Shown here piece after piece: positions 7,741-13,929 of a stretch of 29,043 nucleotides of DNA. Every line of letters begins with the position of its first letter. Within the stretch, counting starts at the first letter, position 1. Origin of the DNA: JANLQX01 sp031381685 (lineage in GTDB: Bacteria; Actinomycetota; Acidimicrobiia; Acidimicrobiales; JANYDT01); contig JANMYF010000221.1 in assembly GCA_031381685.1 (NCBI GenBank), positions 1 through 29,043 on the forward strand, in the 5' to 3' direction. The translations under genes were made by a program, and so were the position numbers. Below the pieces are notes generated by a model, which did not search any database, had not been told where the DNA came from, and saw only the letters and a program-made list of their open reading frames with translations.

Positions 7741-9306
7741 TTAGTAGTCGGTCGGAACGCCGCCCTCGGCGTGACGCCGGGCGACAAATGCAGCGAGCTC
7801 GTCGTGACGAGCCGAATCGAGCGTGGTCGGTGGCTCGTAGGCCGCGAGCATGTTCTTCCACATGGCGTTGGCCCGGTCGTAGGTGGTCGGGGAACCCGCC
7901 TCGACCCACGTCTCCCAGTTGCGCCAGTCGCTGAGCATCGGGCGATGGAACGCCGTGCGGAACCGGTCCTGGGTGTGCTGCGTACCGAAGAAGTGACCGC
8001 CGGGTCCGACGTCGGCCATCGCATCGATCCCGATCTCGGCCGCATTGACGACGGGCGGCTCGAGGAACGACTCCATCATCCCCAGCAACTCCGCATCGAG
8101 CATCATCTTCTCGTAGCTCGCATGCAGGCCACCCTCCATCCAGCCGGCGCCGTGCATGAGAAAGTTGACACCGCCCATCAGCGCGCCCCACAGCGAGAAG
8201 ACCGACTCGTACGCGGCCTGGGCATCGAGCGCATTGGCCGCACACACGTTGGACGACCGGTACGGGACCTTGTACCGGCGTGCCAACTGCCCGCCGATCA
8301 TCGCCGCCTTCATGAACTCCGGCGTGCCGAACGCCGGAGCGCCCGATTGCATGTCGACGTTCGACGTGAACCCGCCGTAGATCACCGGTGAACCGGGGCG
8401 GACCAGCTGGGTGAGGGTCATGCCCAGAAGGGCCTCGGCGTTCTGCTGCGCGACCGCTCCGGCAACCGTGACCGGCGCCATGGCACCGGCGAGCGTGAAC
8501 GGCGTGATGCACACGACCTGGTTGCGCTTCGACATCTCGATGATGCCGGTGGCCATCGGCAGGTCGAGGCGCAGCGGCGACGACGTGTTGATGATGGTGA
8601 ACAGCGACGGTTCGCGCTCGAGCGTCTCGTCGTCGATGCCGCGGGCGATGCGCACCATCTCGATGACGTCGCGATTCCGTTCGGCGCCGAGCGAGTACAC
8701 GTGGATCGGCTTGTCGGCCAGGGTGAGCGCATCGAAGGTCGCATCGAGATGGCGGATCGACGCGTGCAGGTCGATTGGCTCGACCGGATACCCGGCGAAG
8801 AAGTGCACCGTGTTGAGCATCTGCCCGAGCCGGATGAGGTTCTGGTAGTCGTGACGATTGCCGATCCGCCGACCGTTGTCGCGGTCGAACACGTTCGGCG
8901 CGCTGGCCACCGAGCCGAACGCCACCCAGTTCCCGCCGACCCGCAGCGAGTGCTCGGGGTTCGTCGCGTGGAGCGTGAACTCGGCGGGAGCCGTGGACAT
9001 GGCCGCCTCGACGGCATCGCGGCCGAGGCGTACGCGTTCGCCGTCGATCTTGGCGCCGACGTCAGCGAAGAGTTCGCGGGCATCAGGATTGAGGACGTCC
9101 ATCCCGATGCGCTCCAGCACGTCCAGCGAGGCCAGGTGGATCATCTCGAGCTCGTCGTCGGAGATCACCTGCGTGGGGGCGTAGCGAAGACGCGATTGGC
9201 GGAACGGGCGCTGCTCGGGAAGCCGTGAACGACCCTCCGGCGCCGCCCGACCACCGCGTCGGCGGCGCACTTCTCGACCAGACCCTAGGAATTCCTCGTC
9301 ACTCAT
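7741..9306 (-). CDS. Trimethylamine methyltransferase (MttB) superfamily protein, non-pyrrolysine type
   Basis: This 521-residue protein carries MttB-family segments such as INTSSPLRLDLPM, PVIYGGFTSNVDMQSG, FLMHGAGWMEGGLHASYEK and DVGPGGHFFGTQHTQ. Family members demethylate trimethylamine or quaternary amines such as glycine betaine and pass the methyl group to a corrinoid protein. The frame is open from start to stop without an internal TAG, so it is a pyrrolysine-free member of the kind that includes glycine betaine methyltransferases. The N-terminus is basic and probably disordered (RRRRGGRAAPEGRSR). ATG 9306 has AAGG upstream and a TAGTCT box at 9350-9355. It is the first gene of the minus-strand locus, placing it at the entry of a betaine-to-glycine route (inference). 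No corrinoid-binding protein is in view. Confidence 0.9.
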   Translation of the reverse strand: MSDEEFLGSGREVRRRRGGRAAPEGRSRLPEQRPFRQSRLRYAPTQVISDDELEMIHLASLDVLERIGMDVLNPDARELFADVGAKIDGERVRLGRDAVEAAMSTAPAEFTLHATNPEHSLRVGGNWVAFGSVASAPNVFDRDNGRRIGNRHDYQNLIRLGQMLNTVHFFAGYPVEPIDLHASIRHLDATFDALTLADKPIHVYSLGAERNRDVIEMVRIARGIDDETLEREPSLFTIINTSSPLRLDLPMATGIIEMSKRNQVVCITPFTLAGAMAPVTVAGAVAQQNAEALLGMTLTQLVRPGSPVIYGGFTSNVDMQSGAPAFGTPEFMKAAMIGGQLARRYKVPYRSSNVCAANALDAQAAYESVFSLWGALMGGVNFLMHGAGWMEGGLHASYEKMMLDAELLGMMESFLEPPVVNAAEIGIDAMADVGPGGHFFGTQHTQDRFRTAFHRPMLSDWRNWETWVEAGSPTTYDRANAMWKNMLAAYEPPTTLDSARHDELAAFVARRHAEGGVPTDY

Positions 9307-9349
9307 CCACGTATGCCTTCTGCGATGCGCCCGATTGCGAGCGGAGTCG

Positions 9350-9355
9350 AGACTA
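9350..9355 (-). promoter_or_regulatory. Candidate -10 box for the betaine/sarcosine locus
   Basis: TAGTCT on the minus strand fits TAnnnT and lies 43 bases upstream of the MttB start, leaving a leader of roughly 35 bases that includes the AAGG ribosome site. No convincing -35 box is visible. It sits in the 84-base divergent gap with the enoyl-CoA hydratase gene. Confidence 0.4.
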
Positions 9356-9377
9356 GTGACGATCGGTCAGCCACCGG

Positions 9378-9383
9378 TAGCGT
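9378..9383 (+). promoter_or_regulatory. Candidate leaderless -10 box for the enoyl-CoA hydratase-like gene
   Basis: TAGCGT lies 7 bases before ATG 9391, which lacks a Shine-Dalgarno sequence. That spacing puts the transcription start at or very near the start codon, as in leaderless actinobacterial mRNAs. Confidence 0.5.
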
Positions 9384-9390
9384 CGCGTCC

Positions 9391-10233
9391 ATGAGCGCAC
9401 CGCCGGATCTGCAGTTCATCAGCGTGCAACGGGGCGAGCCTGGGTCTGGCGACGCTCGGGTCGCCACGATCACCATCGACCGACCGCCCATCAACCTCTA
9501 CGACGGTGCCCTCCTCCGGGAGTTCGAACAGGTCGGCGTTGGCCTGGCCCACGACAAGGAAATCGGTGCCGTCGTCGTGCGGAGCGCCGTTCCCGGCTTT
9601 TGGATTGCCCACTTCGACGTGGCCGCGATCCTGCGGTTCCCGCCCGGCATCGAAGTGTTCGAGCTCGCCCAGTTCACCCGGGTGTGCGAGCTCTTCCGGA
9701 GCATGCCCAAGCTGACGGTCGCCGTGATCGAAGGGCGTGTCGGCGGCGGCGGGAGCGAGCTCGCCATGTCGTTCGACGTCCGGTACGCCGCCCGCGAGAC
9801 GGCAATCTTCAATCAGCCCGAGGTTGCGCTCGGCATCCTCCCCGGTGGCGGGGGCACCCAGCGCCTCCCCCGACTCATCGGGAGGTCCCGGGCGATGGAG
9901 GTCATCCTCGGGTGCGAGGACATCGACGCCGCAACCGCCGAATCCTGGGGCTGGGTCAACCGGTGCTTCCCGGCCGGCGAGGTCGTCGACGCAGCGATGG
10001 CGCTGGCCCGCCGAGTCGCCTCGTTCCCGCCTCACGCCGTTCGGGAGGCCAAGGCCAGCGTCCTCCGGGCCGAGCATGGCTTGCCCGAGGATCTGCTCGA
10101 AGAGATGCGCGGGTTCTTCCGGACGCTCGGCGACGACCGTGCCCGACAGGCGATGGAGGCGTTCCTGCGTCTCGGCGGCCAGACCCACGACGGCGAGATC
10201 CGGTTGGGCGACCTCGTGACGGAGCTCGGTTGA
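9391..10233 (+). CDS. Enoyl-CoA hydratase/isomerase (crotonase) family protein
   Basis: This 280-residue protein has the crotonase fold that stabilises CoA-thioester enolates. IEGRVGGGGSELAMSFDVRYA and FNQPEVALGILPGGGGTQRLP carry glutamates at both positions used by classical enoyl-CoA hydratase, so hydratase activity is plausible. The usual oxyanion loop SAGAD is replaced by FWIAHFDVAA, a change seen in a subgroup of the family. ATG 9391 is preferred over an in-frame ATG at 9313 because the family sequence begins soon after and TAGCGT lies 7 bases upstream. The gene ends in TTGA, overlapping the start of the alpha/beta hydrolase gene, so the two probably act in one acyl-CoA or ester breakdown route. 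The substrate is unknown. Confidence 0.88.
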   Translation: MSAPPDLQFISVQRGEPGSGDARVATITIDRPPINLYDGALLREFEQVGVGLAHDKEIGAVVVRSAVPGFWIAHFDVAAILRFPPGIEVFELAQFTRVCELFRSMPKLTVAVIEGRVGGGGSELAMSFDVRYAARETAIFNQPEVALGILPGGGGTQRLPRLIGRSRAMEVILGCEDIDAATAESWGWVNRCFPAGEVVDAAMALARRVASFPPHAVREAKASVLRAEHGLPEDLLEEMRGFFRTLGDDRARQAMEAFLRLGGQTHDGEIRLGDLVTELG

Positions 10234-11075
10234 CCACCGCAACATCAGCCGACGCGTCGTTCACCCATGACGGGTTCAGGTTCGCGGCCGAGGTCACCGG
10301 CGCCGGACGGCGGGTGCTGTTCTGCCATGGTTCCGGCGGGAGCCGGGCATCGTCGAGGTACATGCTCGACGCGCTCGCCCGACACGCCACGGTCGCCGCG
10401 CATGATCAACGGGGGTTGGGCGAAACCGGACTCCGGAAGGCCTCGACCGACCCGTACGCCGACGCGCTCACATGGACCATGGCCGACTACGCGTCCGATG
10501 CCCTCGCCTTCGCCGATTCGCTCGGATGGCCGACCTTTGCCCTGCTCGGCGTCAGCTTCGGAGGCATGGTCGCCCAGGAAGTTGCGGTCACCGCACCCGG
10601 CCGTATCGAACGGCTCGTCCTCATGTGCACGTCTTCCGGTGGTTCCGGCGGCTCGTCGTATCCCCTCCACGTGCAACGCAACCTCCCGGCCGATCAGGAA
10701 CGCCAAGTCGTGCTCCGCCTGATGGACAGCCGTTTCGATGACGAGTGGCTGGCCCAGCACCCCTTCCATGCAGCGATGGTCCGCTACCGCGACAAGCAGG
10801 CCGCCCTGCCGAAGTCCGCCGAGCAGATCGTCGGCGAGAGGGGCCAGCTGCTCGCCCGAGCCGGCCACGACGTGTGGGACCGCCTTCCCAAGGTCTCGTG
10901 CCCGACCCTTGTGGCATCCGGCGGGTTCGACCTGATCGCACCCCCCGCCAACGGCGCGGCCATCGCGTCGCGAATCCCTGACGCGAGGTTTGCCGAGTTC
11001 GACGGCGGCCATGCGTTCTTCGTCCAAGACGACACCGCCTGGCCGGTCGTCCACGAATTCCTCGCCGAGTCGTGA
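10230..11075 (+). CDS. Alpha/beta hydrolase fold protein
   Basis: This 281-residue protein is a serine hydrolase. VLFCHGSGGSR provides the HGxxG-type oxyanion turn, GVSFGGM the GxSxG nucleophile elbow, GGFDLIAP the acidic residue and GGHAFF the histidine, all in the usual order. It may cleave an ester, lactone or enol-lactone; the fold alone does not say which. The start is read as TTG 10230, overlapping the upstream stop codon as TTGA with GGAG about 5 bases ahead; no ATG or GTG gives a full N-terminus. Coupling to the crotonase gene suggests joint expression. The start is a prediction; the rest is secure. Confidence 0.87.
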   Translation: MTTATSADASFTHDGFRFAAEVTGAGRRVLFCHGSGGSRASSRYMLDALARHATVAAHDQRGLGETGLRKASTDPYADALTWTMADYASDALAFADSLGWPTFALLGVSFGGMVAQEVAVTAPGRIERLVLMCTSSGGSGGSSYPLHVQRNLPADQERQVVLRLMDSRFDDEWLAQHPFHAAMVRYRDKQAALPKSAEQIVGERGQLLARAGHDVWDRLPKVSCPTLVASGGFDLIAPPANGAAIASRIPDARFAEFDGGHAFFVQDDTAWPVVHEFLAES

Positions 11076-11116
11076 CGACCTTCAACGGTCGGCCCGCCCA
11101 TCCCACCGCCGCCGAT

Positions 11117-11246
11117 CGAACCTCCCCTGCCGCACATCGCACCTCCCCTGCCGCACATCGTCCATTTTCCGGCCGCACATCGCACCTCCCCTGCTGCACA
11201 TCGTCCATTTTCCGGCCGGGTCGGGCCATTTTCCGCTGATGTGCGG
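11117..11246. repeat. Tandem 21-22 base repeat array with inverted terminal copy
   Basis: In the 218-base gap between convergent genes, two alternating unit types recur. Type A carries CACCTCCCCTGCCGCACAT or a close variant (units 11117-11137, 11138-11158, 11181-11201). Type B carries CCATTTTCCG (11162-11171, 11205-11214, 11226-11235). ATGTGCGG at 11239-11246 is an inverted copy of the unit end CCGCACAT. The rest of the gap, to 11293, holds CGATCTGCG (11258-11266) and CGATCTGTG (11279-11287). No gene is supported here, and the function is unknown. Confidence 0.8.
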
Positions 11247-11293
11247 CGGGGCGACGTCGATCTGCGGCGAGAAGACGGCGATCTGTGGTGCGC

Positions 11294-11779
11294 TCACAGG
11301 GCCGCGTAGTAGCGGACCAGCGGCAGGGCGACGAAACCGGCCTTTTCGTAGGAGCGTCTCGCCGCCGCATGCGACGCATCGCCTCCGGTAGCGACTGTTG
11401 CCAGCGTCATGCCGGCCCGGCGCATCTGTTCGAGAGCGAAGCGATTCAGCGCCGTGCCGATGCCCTGACTCTGCTGATCGGGGTGCACAGCGATCAGGCT
11501 CAGCTCCCCGACCTTGGTCAGCGGATCCGCGTCGATCACCACGAACCCGACGACCATCCCGTCCTGCTCGGCGACCCACAGGGAGCTCGTGTCGTCGGCG
11601 GTGGCTTCGAGGAGTTCTTGGTGTTGGGTCGTCTCCCAGTCCGGGTACACCAAGGCGTTCAGCTCACCACCGAGCAATTCGGCGATCGACTCGTGGACAC
11701 CGGCGAAGGCGGCGAGGTTGATCGCCTCGACCGAAGCAAAATCGCGGTCTTCAGCCAGACGGATCACGAGCGGTTCCAT
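11294..11779 (-). CDS. GNAT family N-acetyltransferase
   Basis: This 161-residue protein has the GNAT fold that moves an acetyl group from acetyl-CoA to an amine. SLWVAEQDGMVVGFVVID is the central beta strand region, GELSLIAVHPDQQSQGIGTAL the pyrophosphate-binding motif (Q/RxxGxG/A type), and AARRSYEKAGFVALPLVRYYA the C-terminal tyrosine region. The residue spacing matches a single-domain acetyltransferase. ATG 11779 is taken as start because the fold begins there with PLVIRLAEDRDF; GTG codons at 11842 and 11836 would add about 20 residues and cannot be excluded. It is divergent from the cupin gene, with about 115 bases between starts. The substrate is unknown. Confidence 0.85.
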   Translation of the reverse strand: MEPLVIRLAEDRDFASVEAINLAAFAGVHESIAELLGGELNALVYPDWETTQHQELLEATADDTSSLWVAEQDGMVVGFVVIDADPLTKVGELSLIAVHPDQQSQGIGTALNRFALEQMRRAGMTLATVATGGDASHAAARRSYEKAGFVALPLVRYYAAL

Positions 11780-11881
11780 CGGGCCATGCTCGCGCCCCAG
11801 TGAGGAGGTGTTCGCTTCGACGTTGACGACGCTCACCCGCACCCGGCCGGTTCAGGCCGAGCGTGGTCCGCACAGCGCCGA

Positions 11882-11887
11882 TACGCT
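11882..11887 (+). promoter_or_regulatory. Candidate leaderless -10 box for the cupin gene
   Basis: TACGCT lies 6 bases before ATG 11894, and no ribosome-binding sequence precedes the start. The arrangement fits a leaderless transcript. Confidence 0.5.
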
Positions 11888-11893
11888 CGGCGC

Positions 11894-12427
11894 ATGACCC
11901 GACGCGTTGTCACCGGTGTGGATGCAAACGGGAAGTCCGTGTTCGTGAACGACCTCGAGCTCGACGTCACCACGCTCACGCTGCTGCCGGGCACGGCGGT
12001 CAGCGAGGTGTGGGCGTCGGCGGCGATTCCCCAGGGGCGAACGGCGATCGCCAGTCCGGGTATGGCGACGTACTTCCCGCCGCCCGGCGGTGTCCGCTAC
12101 GGGTTGTGGACCTTTCCTCCCGAGCAGAGCGCCGGTCCGCTGCCCGAGGGTGTCGATTTCGGCGCGGCTCTGGGCGAGCTCGAAGCGAAGCTGCCCGGGC
12201 TTGCCGCGCACATGGAGCCCGACGTCCCCGGCATGCACACCACCCAGACCGTCGACGTCGGTCTCGTGCTGTCGGGTGAGATCGATCTCGAGCTCGACGA
12301 CGGCGCGATGACGCACCTCGTCGCCGGTGATTTCGTCATCCAGAACGGCACCCGCCACGCATGGCGCAACCGCAGCGGCGCACCGACCACGATGGCCTTC
12401 GTCCTCATCGGGGCGCACCTCGACTGA
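11894..12427 (+). CDS. Cupin domain protein
   Basis: This 177-residue protein has a C-terminal single-domain cupin barrel. MHTTQTVDVGLVLSGEIDLELD gives the first cupin motif, with fewer histidines than usual, and LVAGDFVIQNGTRHAWRNRS gives the second, including the metal-type histidine in RHAWRN. The N-terminal half (residues 1-105) carries a strand-rich segment seen in a group of actinobacterial and proteobacterial cupins of unknown substrate. It could bind a metal and act on a small molecule, or serve as a binding protein. It starts at ATG 11894 behind a TACGCT box, diverges from the acetyltransferase gene and converges on the PTH2 gene 54 bases away. No specific reaction can be claimed. 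Confidence 0.8.
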   Translation: MTRRVVTGVDANGKSVFVNDLELDVTTLTLLPGTAVSEVWASAAIPQGRTAIASPGMATYFPPPGGVRYGLWTFPPEQSAGPLPEGVDFGAALGELEAKLPGLAAHMEPDVPGMHTTQTVDVGLVLSGEIDLELDDGAMTHLVAGDFVIQNGTRHAWRNRSGAPTTMAFVLIGAHLD

Positions 12428-12481
12428 ACGCGCCCGCCTGGCTACGGTTCGGGCGGTACGAGCGGTGACCGGCAGGCCGCT

Positions 12482-12892
12482 TCAGTAGATGGCCAGGTGG
12501 CCGGTGATCTCGTCAATGGCAGTGGCGAGGTCCGGCCCGATCGCCAGCGCGGTGATCGTGGGGACGCCGCCGAACTCCGTGCGTCCGGAGTCGGTGATGA
12601 GATGCGACCGCAGGCCGGCCGCTCCGGCCTTGGCGTGGAGGTCGACCAACTCCGCTTCGGACCTCGCCTGCAGCGTGACCTTGCGATTCGACGTCGTCAT
12701 CCATGCGAGCGCGACCGAATCAATCGACACGACTCCCCGACCGGTCGAAGGATCGCATGCTGCGACAACCGCCTCGACGAGGAACGCCATCGACGCATGC
12801 GAGCCCTGGGCGATCTCCTTGCCGCGTCGCATGTTGAGGTCGCGCCGGACGACGATGACCTGTTTGAGGGATGCGGGATCGATGGCCGACAC
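12482..12892 (-). CDS. PTH2-type peptidyl-tRNA hydrolase
   Basis: This 136-residue protein matches the PTH2 family, which frees tRNA from stalled peptidyl-tRNA in the cytoplasm. VVRRDLNMRRGKEIAQGSHASMAF is the family signature near the N-terminus, with the lysine, glutamine and histidine of the K...Q..H active region. LVDLHAKAGAAGLRSHLITDSGRTEF and TITALAIGP follow in the usual order. Most bacteria use the unrelated Pth; PTH2 is common in archaea and eukaryotes and occurs in some actinobacteria. GTG 12892 starts only 3 bases after the holA stop, so translation is probably coupled. No clear ribosome site is visible. Confidence 0.87.
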   Translation of the reverse strand: MSAIDPASLKQVIVVRRDLNMRRGKEIAQGSHASMAFLVEAVVAACDPSTGRGVVSIDSVALAWMTTSNRKVTLQARSEAELVDLHAKAGAAGLRSHLITDSGRTEFGGVPTITALAIGPDLATAIDEITGHLAIY

Positions 12893-12895
12893 GCG

Positions 12896-13873
12896 TTACC
12901 GACGTGTCCCGGAAAGACGGGCGAGCCGGGCGACGGCGAGTTCCAGTACGACCGACCCGGGGAGATCACGACGGCCGCGAAGATCGAGATCGGCCTCGGC
13001 GAGGATATGGACCGCCCGGCTCACGCCGGCTGAGCCGAGTTTGCGTGACTGCACGAGCGCCTTCTTTGCCGGGAACGTACTTCCGCTGATGCCGAGATGA
13101 ACGGCGGCCTCGGTCTCGTCGCGAGCACCGGCACCGTCGAGACGCAATATCTTGCCGACGTGGGCCTGCAGGCTGGCCATGATCTGCAAGGGATGACGCT
13201 CCCCCGCACCCATCATCCGGTGGAGCTGATCCAGCGCCCCCGCTGCGTCACCGCGATCGATCGCGTCCGTCAGGTCCCACGGCGCGCCCGACCCGGCGGA
13301 GCCGAGGAACGGCTCGATGTCCTCGGATCTGAGACGTGCACCCTCGCCGTGCACTGCGGCGAGCACCTCGAGAATCCCGTTGAGCCGACCGAGGTCGTCG
13401 CCCAAATGCTCCGCCAAGTGCTGCTGGGCGCGCGCGTCGAGACGAACCGGGGCATCGGCGAGCCGGGCCGCCAGCCAGGCCTGGCGGGCCTTGCCCGACG
13501 GCACGCCGGCGTCGATGACCGAACCCTTCTTCTTCGCCGCGTCGAGCAACTTGCGCGAGGTCTGGCCGCCCCCGGCAACGAGGATGAGGGTGGTCGAGTC
13601 CAGAGGACCGGCGAGATAGTCGAGAAGCGGTTCGAGATCACCCGACGCGAAGCGACCGATGCTGCGACCGACCACGATCCGTCGCAGCGAGAACATCGGT
13701 GGCGTCTGTGCCGCGTCGACGAGCGCGGCGATCTCGTAGTCCTCGGTGGAAAAGTCGGACAGGGCCAGCTCGGCGGACTCGTCGCCAAGCGCGTCGGCCA
13801 CGGCGCTCCGCAGCGCATCAGCAACAAGCACCGGATCGTCGCCCTTGATCAACAGCACGGGAAGCGACGACAT
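12896..13873 (-). CDS. holA: DNA polymerase III delta subunit
   Basis: This 325-residue protein is the clamp-loader delta subunit, which opens the beta sliding clamp during replication. MSSLPVLLIKGDDPVLVADALR starts the AAA+-like domain, and PPMFSLRRIVVG, ILVAGGGQTSRKLLDAAKKKG, DLGRLNGILEVLAA and HPLQIMASLQAHVGKILRL follow in family order. Length matches the usual 320-345 residues. ATG 13873 has TAGTGT 7 bases upstream and GAGGA within that gap, so initiation may be leaderless or ribosome-site driven. The open frame continues to 14776 across the comEC gene, but that part is an artefact. The gene lies 56 bases after comEC, the conserved comEA-comEC-holA order. Confidence 0.93.
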   Translation of the reverse strand: MSSLPVLLIKGDDPVLVADALRSAVADALGDESAELALSDFSTEDYEIAALVDAAQTPPMFSLRRIVVGRSIGRFASGDLEPLLDYLAGPLDSTTLILVAGGGQTSRKLLDAAKKKGSVIDAGVPSGKARQAWLAARLADAPVRLDARAQQHLAEHLGDDLGRLNGILEVLAAVHGEGARLRSEDIEPFLGSAGSGAPWDLTDAIDRGDAAGALDQLHRMMGAGERHPLQIMASLQAHVGKILRLDGAGARDETEAAVHLGISGSTFPAKKALVQSRKLGSAGVSRAVHILAEADLDLRGRRDLPGSVVLELAVARLARLSGTRR

Positions 13874-13880
13874 GTCCTCG

Positions 13881-13886
13881 ACACTA
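13881..13886 (-). promoter_or_regulatory. Candidate -10 box for holA
   Basis: TAGTGT (minus strand) lies 7 bases upstream of the holA ATG. It may give holA its own leaderless transcript, separate from comEC read-through. Confidence 0.45.
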
Positions 13887-13929
13887 CGCGGTGATCCTCC
13901 GAACCGGGCCCGCGTGGCCGCTCGCCGCC

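Noticed and set aside
7704..8045. N-terminal extension of the dimethylglycine dehydrogenase frame
   Set aside because: It lies within the end of the MttB gene, is low-complexity Arg/Ser/Thr/Pro, and the family sequence begins after ATG 7703.
7741..9306. Pyrrolysine (TAG read-through) in the MttB-family gene
   Set aside because: The frame is open without any internal TAG, so no pyrrolysine codon is present.
11117..11246. CRISPR array
   Set aside because: Units are directly adjacent with no unique spacers, only 21-22 bases long and of two types; no cas genes are nearby.
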